A stretch of 29,412 nt of DNA from HKCCE3408 sp039191215 (GCA_039191215.1 JBCCXT010000049.1:1-29412), one strand, 5' to 3'; positions 14,440 to 22,205 are shown, numbered from the stretch's first letter. The notes: a model not told the origin generated them from the letters alone. A program made the numbers and translations.

Positions 14440-16638
14440 CTATGCAGCAGCAGCTGCGCCTTCGCCGAAGCGGCCATAAAAGCTCTGACCTGAATTGGCC
14501 ATTTCGCGCAAAATGTCCGGACAGGTGAACCGAGCGCCATGTGCTGCGGTCAGCGCATCGCAGCGTTCGGCTGCATAATCTGCCCCCAACATGTCGAGCC
14601 AGGAGAACGGCCCGCCGGACCAAGGTGCAAAGCCCCAGCCGAGAATGGCGCCGACATCGCCTTCGCGGATATCGGTCAGCACGCCTTGTTCGAGCGCGCG
14701 CACGGCTTCGAGGACTTGCGCAAACATCAAGCGGTGCTGCACCTCGGTCAGATCGGGTTGTTCGTCGCTGACCGGATAACGCGCGGCGAGCCCGCTCCAA
14801 AGCCCCTGTCGCTTGCCCTTTTCGTCGTAGCTGTAGAATCCCGCACCGGCTTTGCGGCCAAGCCGGCCTTCCGCCTCCATCCAAAAGATCAGGTCGTCTG
14901 CAGTGGTGTCGTAGTTGGGATCAGCCGCCTTGGTCGCGCGCGCAATCTTGGCACCCAGATCGATCGATGTCTCGTCGGTCAATTGCAGCGGGCCAAGCGG
15001 GAAGCCAAGAAGCTTGGCGGCATTTTCGATCAGCGCGGGCGCCACGCCCGCCTGCACCATCCGCACGCCCTCATTGACATAAGGCAGGATGCAGCGATTG
15101 GCGTAGAAGTAGCGCGCATCATTGACCACAATAGGTGTCTTGCGAATTTGGCGCACGAAATCGAGCGCCTTGGCCACGGCGCGGTCCCCGGTGGCGGCAC
15201 CTTTGATGATCTCCACCAGCAGCATCTTGTCGACGGGGCTGAAGAAATGGATGCCGATGAATTGCTCGGGCCGCGTGCTGGCACGGGCAAGGTCCGTGAT
15301 CGGCAGGGTCGAGGTATTGGTCGCAAAGATCGCGGTGTCGGGGATGACAGCTTCGGCTTTGGCGGTGACGTCAGCTTTGACAGACATGTCCTCGAACACC
15401 GCCTCAACAATCAGATCACAGCCCGCAAGGGCTGCGTAGTCGGTTGTGGGTGTGATCCGGCCCAGCACCTCGGCCTTCTTGGCCTCGCTCACGCGGCCAC
15501 GTTTCATGCCGGTATCTAATATGCCTTCTGCATGCGCTTTGCCGCGCTCAGCTGAGGCCTGTTCGGCGTCGATCAGGACGACCTCAATCCCGGCATTTGC
15601 CGACACATAAGCAATACCCGCACCCATCATACCGGCGCCTAAGATGCCAAGGCGCTGCACCTTTTCATCGCCCAGTGCAGGCCGATTGGCGCCCTTTTCA
15701 AGCGCCTCTTTGTTGATGAACAGGGACCGGATCATGGCGGAAGAAGACGGGTTCATAAGGATCGACACAAAGTGGCGCGCCTCGATTTTCAGCGCCGTAT
15801 CAAACGGGACCAGCGCGCCTTCATAGACGCAAGCCAAAAGTGCCTTGGCGGCTGGGTAGACGCCTTTGGTCTGGCCATTGATCATGGCACTTGCGCCGAC
15901 AAAGGTTGGGAAACCGGCGGGATGATAGGGCGCGCCGCCGGGCATCTTCCAGCCTTTCGCGTCCCAGGGTTTGACGATATCGGCATCACCTGCGGACAGG
16001 ACCCAAGCCTTGGCCACGGTAAGAAGTGCGTCAGGGGTGACAACCTCATCGACAAGCTGCGCAGATTTCGCCTTTTTGGGATCGAGGACTTTGCCCTCCA
16101 ACAGAACCGGGGCCGCGGCCATCGCACCGACCATCCGCGAATAGCGCATCGTTCCACCGCCGCCGGGAAAGAGGCCGACCTTGATCTCTGGCAGGCCGAT
16201 TTTGGCCTTCGGATTGTCGGCCATGAAGCGGCGGTGGCAGGCAAGCGCGATTTCAGTCCCGATCCCCATACACGTGCCGGGAATGGCGCAAGCAACTGGT
16301 TTGCCGCCCTTATTTGTCTTCGTGTCCATGCCTGCGCGTTCCAATTTGCGCAAAATGCGGTGGCCGTTCATGGTGAAGTCAAACAGCGCAGGCGCGGGGT
16401 TTTCGCCGGCCTCGGCCCGGATCGTGGCCAATGTGTTGAGATCCATGCCACCGGCAAAGCTGTCCTTGCCCGATGTCACGACAATGCCCTTGACCGCGTC
16501 ACTGCCCAAAGCCTCATCGACCCGCGCTTCAAACGTGGCAAATGCTTCGCGGCTGAGGACATTCATTGATTTACCGGGCACGTCCCAGGTGATCACGGCT
16601 ACGCCGTCGGCGTCGATTTCCATGGTGAAATCGGTCAT
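14440..16638 (-). CDS. fadJ: Fatty-acid oxidation multifunctional protein: enoyl-CoA hydratase / 3-hydroxyacyl-CoA dehydrogenase
   Basis: Hydrates 2-enoyl-CoA and oxidises 3-hydroxyacyl-CoA, steps two and three of beta-oxidation. The 732-aa protein starts with a crotonase domain (about 1-190) with SFAGGMDL near 60 and the two catalytic glutamates in GTCMGIGTEIAL (Glu129) and GLPEIKVGLFPGGGGT (Glu151). A Rossmann 3HCDH domain begins near residue 328 with LGILGAGMMGAGIAY, and the GIHFFSPVDKM histidine lies near 460; the helical 3HCDH C-domains follow. The order is that of FadB/FadJ; which of the two symbols fits is uncertain. ATG 16638 has GGAGGAAACGAA before it and overlaps the upstream NTF2-like stop by 4 nt. 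Confidence 0.94.
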   Translation of the reverse strand: MTDFTMEIDADGVAVITWDVPGKSMNVLSREAFATFEARVDEALGSDAVKGIVVTSGKDSFAGGMDLNTLATIRAEAGENPAPALFDFTMNGHRILRKLERAGMDTKTNKGGKPVACAIPGTCMGIGTEIALACHRRFMADNPKAKIGLPEIKVGLFPGGGGTMRYSRMVGAMAAAPVLLEGKVLDPKKAKSAQLVDEVVTPDALLTVAKAWVLSAGDADIVKPWDAKGWKMPGGAPYHPAGFPTFVGASAMINGQTKGVYPAAKALLACVYEGALVPFDTALKIEARHFVSILMNPSSSAMIRSLFINKEALEKGANRPALGDEKVQRLGILGAGMMGAGIAYVSANAGIEVVLIDAEQASAERGKAHAEGILDTGMKRGRVSEAKKAEVLGRITPTTDYAALAGCDLIVEAVFEDMSVKADVTAKAEAVIPDTAIFATNTSTLPITDLARASTRPEQFIGIHFFSPVDKMLLVEIIKGAATGDRAVAKALDFVRQIRKTPIVVNDARYFYANRCILPYVNEGVRMVQAGVAPALIENAAKLLGFPLGPLQLTDETSIDLGAKIARATKAADPNYDTTADDLIFWMEAEGRLGRKAGAGFYSYDEKGKRQGLWSGLAARYPVSDEQPDLTEVQHRLMFAQVLEAVRALEQGVLTDIREGDVGAILGWGFAPWSGGPFSWLDMLGADYAAERCDALTAAHGARFTCPDILREMANSGQSFYGRFGEGAAAAA

Positions 16639-17114
16639 TTCGTTTCCTCCATCAGGTGGCTTTTGCCAGCTTCCAGGCGCGCGCGGCGCAGTTGAGCCGG
16701 TGAGAGAATGGTGCAGGTATGGTTGTTCACATCGGCGCGAATATATGTGCCCAGCCAATGCTGGGCACCGCGGGTCAGCGTCATTTCATTGGAAAACGGG
16801 GGCAAAAGGTACGTTCCGCCGCGCAAGATATAGGTCGTGTGCTGGCCGGTGATCTGTGTGTCCGCGCTGACGAATTGCGCGGATGTACAGACCCTGAGAT
16901 AGGCCTGCGCGCCGACACGTTCGAGAAATTTACGAAAGTCGCTTACCGCCGCGAGCATTTCATCGGGCGTTTCGATCGTTGAGCTCCCGTCGACCGTCTC
17001 CATCGTGTTTGGATAGGTCATATGTGACGCGACGCGGTCAAAGTCGCGGCACCATACCGCTTGGGCCAAAAGGTCCAGCCAGCTTTGGTAAATCTCGCGG
17101 GCTTGCTCGCTCAT
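16635..17114 (-). CDS. NTF2-like (SnoaL-type) small protein, paralogue b
   Basis: A 159-aa cytoplasmic protein of NTF2-like appearance: an N-terminal helix with AREIYQSWLDLL, a WCRDFDRVASHMTYP segment, a helix with TPDEMLAAVSDFRKFLERVGA and then alternating strands (AYLRVCTSAQF, TQITGQHTTYILRGGTYLLPP, EMTL). It is clearly paralogous to the gene just upstream. Its stop overlaps the fadJ start by 4 nt (ATGA), so it is translationally coupled to a beta-oxidation enzyme. No catalytic residues can be assigned. The fold call rests on pattern only. A role in acyl-CoA handling, as a regulator or an isomerase-like enzyme, is suggested solely by the neighbours. Confidence 0.7.
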   Translation of the reverse strand: MSEQAREIYQSWLDLLAQAVWCRDFDRVASHMTYPNTMETVDGSSTIETPDEMLAAVSDFRKFLERVGAQAYLRVCTSAQFVSADTQITGQHTTYILRGGTYLLPPFSNEMTLTRGAQHWLGTYIRADVNNHTCTILSPAQLRRARLEAGKSHLMEETK

Positions 17115-17139
17115 GGCAAGAGCCCGCCAAGCGCTCGGC

Positions 17140-17601
17140 TTAAGCCTGCGCTAGATGGTCTTGGAGGTTGGCCACAGCACCGATTATGTTCACGTCCTTG
17201 TTGCTGACGGAGCAATTGATCCCGCAGGCCTGCCAAACCTCGTCGTGCAACTGAACTTTCATCTCGCAATCGTAGACTGGCAAAACATAACAGCCGCTGC
17301 GCACCACATGCGTGCGATGCCGACCGACGATCTTGGTCTGGGCTTTGTCGGTAAAGGCCGCCTGGTAGCCAATCCTGCAGTAATCGCTGGCGCCGATTCG
17401 CCGGTAGCAGATGCGCAATTCCTTGTGCATGGCAACTGCCTGCTCGGGCGTGGTCACTTCGATGTCCGCGTCGCGCAACCGGGTGTGGCCGGGCAGGCGC
17501 ATATGGCGTATCAACTCGTCCCACTCTTCGAGCCAGAAGGCACGTGACACTATATCCAGGTGGCGCTGGTATATCTCCAGCGCATCCAATGTCTCGACCA
17601 C
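17140..17601 (-). CDS. NTF2-like (SnoaL-type) small protein, paralogue a
   Basis: A protein of about 153 aa resembling the next gene: both share EIYQxxLD, HMxxP, TPE/D, RxGAxxYxR, AxF, TxIxGxHxT, RxGxYxLP and EM in the same order. It has more cysteines than its paralogue, including NCSVSNKDVNI near the C-terminus. The start is uncertain: GTG at 17601 sits 10 nt after a GGGGAGG (17612-17618), while TTG at 17610 is only 1 nt from it. Upstream lies a dyad operator candidate and, beyond it, the thiolase gene. The 25-nt gap to the second paralogue suggests one transcript NTF2a-NTF2b-fadJ. Function unknown. Confidence 0.68.
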   Translation of the reverse strand: MVETLDALEIYQRHLDIVSRAFWLEEWDELIRHMRLPGHTRLRDADIEVTTPEQAVAMHKELRICYRRIGASDYCRIGYQAAFTDKAQTKIVGRHRTHVVRSGCYVLPVYDCEMKVQLHDEVWQACGINCSVSNKDVNIIGAVANLQDHLAQA

Positions 17602-17649
17602 GTTGCCCAAGCCTCCCCGACCTGATCCGCCGTTTCGGGGTCACACCCG

Positions 17650-17673
17650 AAAGTTGACGTATTGGTAAACTTT
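17650..17673 (-). promoter_or_regulatory. Dyad operator candidate upstream of the NTF2-like/fadJ unit
   Basis: A 24-bp dyad: AAAGTT (17650-17655) and AACTTT (17668-17673) match perfectly and a further AC/GT pair lies inside, leaving few mismatches. Its core 17654-17669 (TTGACGTATTGGTAAA) differs from the palindrome at 22111-22126 in the spacer and two arm positions. It lies about 50-70 nt upstream of the first NTF2-like start, in the 106-nt gap after the thiolase stop. Binding by the MerR protein encoded at 21636-22061 is an inference. Confidence 0.5.
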
Positions 17674-17707
17674 TTGAGGAGCGATGCAACATGGCTGTTT
17701 GGTCAGG

Positions 17708-18919
17708 TCAAATGCGTTCGAGGATTGTCGCAGCGCCCATGCCTGATGCGACACATAGCGTGGCCAAGCCGGTTTCTTTATCGCTGCGTTCCATCTCATC
17801 AAGAAGCGTGCCCAGGATCATAGCCCCGGTGGCGCCAAGCGGGTGACCCATCGCGATCGCGCCGCCATTGACATTGACGCGCGCAGGATCGGCATCAAAA
17901 GCCTGTAAGAACCGCAAGACCACCGCCGCGAAGGCTTCGTTCACCTCAAAAAGATCAAGGTCATCAAAGGACATACCGGTTTCAGCGAGGATCTTTTCAG
18001 TCACCGGGACGGGGCCGGTCAGGTTGATCGTGGGGTCGGTGCCGATCTTTGCATTCGCCCGAATGCGCGCCCGCGGTTTCAGGCCGCGCGCTTCGCCCCA
18101 GGCTTTCGAGCCGATCAGGAGGGCGGCTGAGCCATCGACGATGCCACTGGAATTGCCGGCATGATGGATGTGATTGATCCGCTCCAGATGCGGGTATTTC
18201 ATGAGCGCCACGGCATCAAATCCAGGCATCGTTTCACCCATATCCTTGAAGGCGGCCTTAAGACTTCCAAGCGACTGCATATCCGTGCCGGGGCGCATGT
18301 ATTCATCGCGGTCGAGGATCGTGAGGCCGTTTTGGTCGGTCACGGTGACAACCGATTTGGCGAAACGGTCTTCCTTCCAGGCTGTGGCTGCGCGCGATTG
18401 GCTTTCGACCGCATAGGCATCGCATGTGTCGCGATCAAAGCCGTATTCGGTGGCAATGATGTCTGCCGAAATTCCCTGCGGCACAAAGTAGCTCTCCATC
18501 GCGATGGTTGGATCAACCGCGATGGCGGCCCCGTCGGAGCCCATCGGCACGCGGCCCATCATCTCGACCCCGCCGGCGATATAAGCCTCACCCGCCCCGC
18601 CGCGGACCTGGTTGGCAGCCAAGTTCACAGCTTCCAGACCGCTGGCACAGAAGCGGTTGATCGACAGGCCAGGGATCGATTCGTCGAGATCAGAGGCCAA
18701 AACGGCCGTCCGCGCCAGGCAGCCGCCTTGTTCGCCGACTTGCGTGACATTGCCCCAGATGACGTCCTCGACCGCGTGTCCGTCGAGCCCGTTGCGTTCT
18801 TTCAGGGTGTTGAGCGTAAAGGCCGAAAGTCGGGCCGAGGTCACCTCGTGCAAGCTGCCATCTTTGCGGCCCTTGCCGCGCGGCGTGCGGATGGCGTCAT
18901 AGATATAGGCGTCGGTCAT
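17708..18919 (-). CDS. fadA: Acetyl-CoA C-acyltransferase (3-ketoacyl-CoA thiolase)
   Basis: Thiolytic cleavage of 3-ketoacyl-CoA, the last step of beta-oxidation. The 403-aa protein has IYDAIRTPRGKGRKDGS at the start, the nucleophile in SINRFCASGLEAVN (Cys91), the VNEAFAAVVLRF segment, NGGAIAMGHPLGATGA with the catalytic histidine, and CVASGMGAAT at the C-terminus supplying the second cysteine. The start ATG 18919 has GGAG 7 nt upstream; upstream in-frame sequence belongs to the glutathione transferase region and is excluded. It follows that gene by 13 nt. Biosynthetic thiolase (PhaA) is an alternative, but the long family form and neighbours favour degradation. Confidence 0.92.
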   Translation of the reverse strand: MTDAYIYDAIRTPRGKGRKDGSLHEVTSARLSAFTLNTLKERNGLDGHAVEDVIWGNVTQVGEQGGCLARTAVLASDLDESIPGLSINRFCASGLEAVNLAANQVRGGAGEAYIAGGVEMMGRVPMGSDGAAIAVDPTIAMESYFVPQGISADIIATEYGFDRDTCDAYAVESQSRAATAWKEDRFAKSVVTVTDQNGLTILDRDEYMRPGTDMQSLGSLKAAFKDMGETMPGFDAVALMKYPHLERINHIHHAGNSSGIVDGSAALLIGSKAWGEARGLKPRARIRANAKIGTDPTINLTGPVPVTEKILAETGMSFDDLDLFEVNEAFAAVVLRFLQAFDADPARVNVNGGAIAMGHPLGATGAMILGTLLDEMERSDKETGLATLCVASGMGAATILERI

Positions 18920-18932
18920 GCGAAACTCCGTC

Positions 18933-19559
18933 TTACGCGGCCCATGCACGCGGCATGAGGTCATAGGGGTGGGCCCAGCCTGGCAGGGCGGCGATCTGGT
19001 CAAGCCAGCGGTCGATATTGGGATGAGACTTGCGGTCGAAGCCAAACTCTTCGGGATAATAGAGATATCCGCAGCAAGTCAGATCGGCATTGGTCGGCGC
19101 GTCGCCGACGATCCAGTCTCGCCCGGCCAGATGCGCGTCGAGCACCTTATAGGCACCCGCGACCCGGCCCTGCAGAAAGCTGATCACGTCGGCTGATCGT
19201 TTATCTTCGGGCAGGTAATTCAACATGAACCGGGTGACACCGGCCATGGCGGAAAGCTTGTGATTGTCCCACAGAATCCAACGCAGCACTTCGCGTGCCT
19301 CTTGGGGGCCATTAGCAGAAAACTTTCCCGTCTTTTCAGACAGGTAGTTTTGAATGACGCCAGATTGGCTAAGTTTTACGTCGCCATCGATCAGAACCGG
19401 CGCCTCGCCCATTTCATTGACATCCGAGCGGTAGGCGTCACCGCGCGTCTCACCTTTGAAAAAATCGATGAAGACCGGTTCCCAGCTCAGGCCGTGCAGG
19501 TTTAGAGCCAGCGCAGCCTTGTAGGAATGCCCGGATTCTCCGAAACAATGGAGCTTCAT
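18933..19559 (-). CDS. Glutathione S-transferase family protein
   Basis: A 208-aa two-domain GST. The thioredoxin-like N-domain starts MKLHCFGESGHSYKAALAL, with the serine/glycine-rich glutathione region, the cis-proline in GEAPVLIDGD near residue 57 and the QSGVI turn (SQSGVIQNYL) near 66. The helical C-domain follows from about residue 84, with DAPTNADLTCCGYL carrying the N-capping aspartate. The substrate is unknown. I used ATG 19559 since family similarity starts at MKLHCF; an upstream start at 19598 would add unrelated residues. Located 13 nt before fadA within the beta-oxidation run, which hints at detoxifying or modifying reactive acyl intermediates; that is inference. Confidence 0.88.
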   Translation of the reverse strand: MKLHCFGESGHSYKAALALNLHGLSWEPVFIDFFKGETRGDAYRSDVNEMGEAPVLIDGDVKLSQSGVIQNYLSEKTGKFSANGPQEAREVLRWILWDNHKLSAMAGVTRFMLNYLPEDKRSADVISFLQGRVAGAYKVLDAHLAGRDWIVGDAPTNADLTCCGYLYYPEEFGFDRKSHPNIDRWLDQIAALPGWAHPYDLMPRAWAA

Positions 19560-19621
19560 GTCTCTCAGCGCCTCCCCTGCGCCGTTTCTTGCTGCCACGG
19601 GGCCGCTAAGGCCCGGGGTCT

Positions 19622-19834
19622 TTACCGCTTTCGGTCTTCAAGCTCGGAATTGAACAGTCGAAGACGGGCGGTCAGATTTTCCTCGTCAATCACACTCGAC
19701 CAATTCTCAAAAAGGAAGGACAGAAACTCGCCTTCGTCGAGCCCGGCCTCACCCGCGATACTGCGCATCTTGCGAAAGCCATCCTCGGACATGGCAAGGT
19801 GCGGTCGGCGGGTCAGTCGGAGACGCTTTGGCAT
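19622..19834 (-). CDS. 70-aa protein, possibly ribbon-helix-helix-like
   Basis: A basic-headed 70-aa protein (MPKRLRLTRRPHLAMS) followed by two predicted helices, EDGFRKMRSIAGEAG and LDEGEFLSFLFENWSSVI, then a charged tail. Strand-helix-turn-helix spacing with a conserved-looking Gly-Leu turn resembles the ribbon-helix-helix fold of small DNA-binding proteins, but I cannot confirm this. ATG 19834 overlaps the acyl-CoA dehydrogenase stop by one base (TGATG), so translation is probably coupled. A 62-nt gap follows before the GST gene. A longer frame upstream lies inside the dehydrogenase gene and is dismissed. Confidence 0.6.
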   Translation of the reverse strand: MPKRLRLTRRPHLAMSEDGFRKMRSIAGEAGLDEGEFLSFLFENWSSVIDEENLTARLRLFNSELEDRKR

Positions 19835-21609
19835 CAGAAGTTTGCAGCCTCCAGCGCCATGACCGTATCGCCGCCCGATTGAATGCGCGCCAGATGTGTC
19901 GCCGTCATTGGCAATTGGCGGGCCATGTAATAGCGCGCCGTGGCCAGTTTTGTGTCGTAAAAATCGGGGTCCGACGTGCCCGCGGCTTTGGCCGCCAGTG
20001 CGGCTTTTGCCATCTGTGCCCACATCAATCCCAGGCAGACATGGCCAAACAAATGCATGAAGTCATTTGATCCTGCGAGCGCGTTGTTGGGGTTCTTCAT
20101 ACCTTCCGCCATGAAATACATCCCCGCCGTCTGCAGATCCTTCGACGCGGCTTTAAGCGGGGTGGTGAACTCTTCCATCCCGTCGATCTCGGCGCTGCCT
20201 TTGATGAAGGTTTTCACCAGCTCAAAGAAGGCCATCACGTGTTTGCCACCGTCTTGCGCCAGTTTGCGGCCGACAAGATCCAGCGCCTGCACGCCATTGG
20301 CGCCTTCGTATATCATCGCAATGCGGGCATCGCGGGAAAACTGCGACATGCCCCATTCTTCGATATAGCCATGGCCGCCGTAAAGCTGCTGGGCCCGGAT
20401 TGTCATGTCATAGCCTTGATCGGTCAGAAACCCTTTGATGACCGGGGTTAGAAGCGAGATCAGCCCGTCGGCATCTTTGTCTTCGCCGCGATGGGCCGCG
20501 TCAATCATGGTCGAGCCCCAAAGAAGGAACGCGCGGCCCGCTTCGGCAAAGCTTTTCTGATCCATCAGGCTGCGGCGCACATCTGGGTGCACAATCAGCG
20601 GATCGGCCGGACCTTCAGGGTTTTTGACACCTGTCACGTCGCGGCCCTGGAGCCGGTCTTTGGCGTAGATCAGCGCGTTTTGATAGGCGACCTCGGCCTG
20701 CGCGACACCTTGCATGCCGACGCCGAGCCTGGCTTCGTTCATCATCGTGAACATCGCCCGCATGCCTTTGTGTTCTTCGCCCAGCAAGTATCCCGTGGCT
20801 TCGTCATAGTTCATCACACAGGTCGAGTTGCCGTGGATGCCCATTTTCTCTTCGATCTTGCCGCAAGACACGCCGTTCCGAGGGCCCAGATCGCCATCCT
20901 CGTTGACCAAAAACTTCGGCACGATGAAAAGCGAGATACCCTTCACGCCGTCCGGCCCACCGGGGATTTTGGCCAGTACCAGATGGATGATGTTGTCGGC
21001 CATATCGTGTTCACCGGCAGAGATGAAAATCTTCTGACCCGTGATCTTATAGCTGCCATCGGCTTGCGGTTCGGCCTTGCTGCGCATCAGCCCCAAATCG
21101 GTGCCGCAATGCGGCTCGGTCAGGTTCATCGTCCCGGTCCAGTCGCAGGCGACCATGGGCGGCAGATAGGTTGCTTTTTGTTCGTCAGTGCCGTGGACGA
21201 GGATCGCTGAGGCGGCGCCGTGGGTCAGGCCCTGATACATCGTAAACGCCTGGTTTGCCGCCGAGAACATCTCACCGACGGCAGTACCGATGACATACGG
21301 CATGGCCTGGCCGCCAAATTCCTCGGGCATGTCGATGCCGGGCCAACCGCCCTCTTTCATCTGATCGAATGCGGCCTTGAAGCCTTTAGGTGTGCGCACC
21401 ACGCCGTTTTCCAGCACGCAACCTTCGGTATCGCCGACCGCATTGAGCGGTTGGAGAACCTCTGACGCAATCTTGCCTGCCTCCTCCAAAACGGCGGCGG
21501 TGAAATCAGCCTCCAGATCTGAATAGCCCGGGATATCTTGTGTCGATACTTCAAGCACTTCGTGCAGCACGAATTGCATGTCCTTTGTGGGCGCGGTGTA
21601 GCTCGGCAT
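19834..21609 (-). CDS. Acyl-CoA dehydrogenase, long (about 590-aa) subfamily
   Basis: FAD enzyme for the first step of beta-oxidation, making 2-enoyl-CoA. The 591-aa protein has an N-terminal extension (YTAPTKDMQFVLHEVL), the flavin-binding MNLTEPHCGTDLG and KIFISAGEHD stretches, the MNEARLGVGMQG helix, QLYGGHGYIEEWG, and the catalytic glutamate in IYEGANGVQALDL near residue 431, followed by a C-terminal helical domain of about 130 aa. This long form includes general acyl-CoA dehydrogenases and the DmdC 3-methylmercaptopropionyl-CoA dehydrogenases of roseobacters; sequence reading alone cannot separate them. ATG 21609 has GGAGGA upstream. It lies 26 nt after a MerR gene and is followed by coupled small genes. 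Confidence 0.92.
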   Translation of the reverse strand: MPSYTAPTKDMQFVLHEVLEVSTQDIPGYSDLEADFTAAVLEEAGKIASEVLQPLNAVGDTEGCVLENGVVRTPKGFKAAFDQMKEGGWPGIDMPEEFGGQAMPYVIGTAVGEMFSAANQAFTMYQGLTHGAASAILVHGTDEQKATYLPPMVACDWTGTMNLTEPHCGTDLGLMRSKAEPQADGSYKITGQKIFISAGEHDMADNIIHLVLAKIPGGPDGVKGISLFIVPKFLVNEDGDLGPRNGVSCGKIEEKMGIHGNSTCVMNYDEATGYLLGEEHKGMRAMFTMMNEARLGVGMQGVAQAEVAYQNALIYAKDRLQGRDVTGVKNPEGPADPLIVHPDVRRSLMDQKSFAEAGRAFLLWGSTMIDAAHRGEDKDADGLISLLTPVIKGFLTDQGYDMTIRAQQLYGGHGYIEEWGMSQFSRDARIAMIYEGANGVQALDLVGRKLAQDGGKHVMAFFELVKTFIKGSAEIDGMEEFTTPLKAASKDLQTAGMYFMAEGMKNPNNALAGSNDFMHLFGHVCLGLMWAQMAKAALAAKAAGTSDPDFYDTKLATARYYMARQLPMTATHLARIQSGGDTVMALEAANF

Positions 21610-21635
21610 TGCGGTGGGTCCTCCGGTCGTCTGGC

Positions 21636-22061
21636 TTACTCGGCTGCCTGAGCAGGCGCGCCGGATTGGGCCAACATGTCTTCAACAAGTGTCATTTGGG
21701 CGCGCATCTCATCGATCACGATGTCGAGCTCGCGGCGGCGCGATTCGAGTTCGGACAGGCGGTCGCGTGCGATTGTCAGCGTGGCAGACAATTGAGTCGC
21801 TTGCCCGTCGCCCAGCTCATATAGGTTAAGAAGCTGGCGGATCTCTTCGAGGCTAAAGCCGAAGCGCTTGCCGCGCAGGATCAGCTTCAACCGGGCTCGG
21901 TCGCGTCGGGTAAAGAGGCGTTTTTGGCCCTCCCGGATCGGAAAGAGCAGTTCTTTTGCTTCGTAAAAGCGCAATGTGCGCGGCGTTACGTCGAACGCGT
22001 CGCACATCTCTCGGATGGTCATCGTTTCGGCACTCATGATCGGGTCCATGTTGTCAAACAT
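21636..22061 (-). CDS. MerR-family transcriptional regulator (first of two paralogues)
   Basis: A 141-aa regulator with an N-terminal winged helix-turn-helix: TIREMCDAFDVTPRTLRFYEAKELLFPIREG, then the second wing-helix RRDRARLKLILRGKRFGFSLEEIRQLL, and a coiled-coil dimerisation helix (about 85-130). There are no metal-binding cysteines, so it belongs to the non-metal MerR group that includes LiuR-type regulators of acyl-CoA catabolism. The start is uncertain: ATGs at 22061, 22049 and 22037 are in frame with no clear ribosome site; AAGGAGGG lies further up near 22092-22099. It is first in the run with acyl-CoA dehydrogenase, which implies regulation of those genes. Confidence 0.88.
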   Translation of the reverse strand: MFDNMDPIMSAETMTIREMCDAFDVTPRTLRFYEAKELLFPIREGQKRLFTRRDRARLKLILRGKRFGFSLEEIRQLLNLYELGDGQATQLSATLTIARDRLSELESRRRELDIVIDEMRAQMTLVEDMLAQSGAPAQAAE

Positions 22062-22110
22062 CAATGTGAGGCCCCGATTTGCTGCGTTCGGACCCTCCTT
22101 ACAAGATTTC

Positions 22111-22126
22111 TTGACGTTGACGTAAA
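22111..22126 (-). promoter_or_regulatory. ACGT palindrome in the MerR/acyl-CoA dehydrogenase leader
   Basis: TTGACGTTGACGTAAA is a near-perfect palindrome of the form TT(G/T)ACGT-nn-ACGT(A/C)AA. It lies 50-65 nt upstream of the earliest MerR start, a good place for autoregulation. Such ACGT-centred palindromes recall those reported for MerR-type LiuR regulators (from memory). A related site lies at 17654-17669. Confidence 0.55.
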
Positions 22127-22131
22127 CGAGA

Positions 22132-22160
22132 CGTTGCGTCAATTCGCGGGTGACGCAACG
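22132..22160. promoter_or_regulatory. Perfect 10-bp inverted repeat in the MerR intergenic region
   Basis: CGTTGCGTCA (22132-22141) and TGACGCAACG (22151-22160) are exact reverse complements around a 9-nt spacer. It lies 5 nt from the ACGT palindrome. Read on the minus strand its spacer edge also creates TTGACG, a -35-like hexamer. Operator or promoter element is the likely role. Confidence 0.5.
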
Positions 22161-22205
22161 AAAGGCAAAATTTGACCGGCTAGACGAAATTTTATTTGAT
22201 TTCCC

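Noticed and set aside
14539..15519. 326-codon plus-strand frame antisense to fadJ
   Set aside because: High GC keeps antisense frames open; the minus strand encodes the catalytic motifs of fadJ, and the antisense product has no recognisable feature.
15772..16569. Another long antisense frame in fadJ
   Set aside because: Same reason: lies wholly inside the crotonase domain coding sequence.
17691..17750. Plus-strand ATG preceded by GAGGAG near the end of fadA
   Set aside because: It looks like a start signal, but the frame runs antisense through fadA without any recognisable product.
18161..18958. 265-codon frame antisense to fadA
   Set aside because: Entirely within thiolase coding DNA, no ribosome site, no domain.
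20491..21210. 239-codon frame antisense to the acyl-CoA dehydrogenase gene
   Set aside because: Histidine- and arginine-rich shadow translation; the opposite strand encodes a full-length enzyme.
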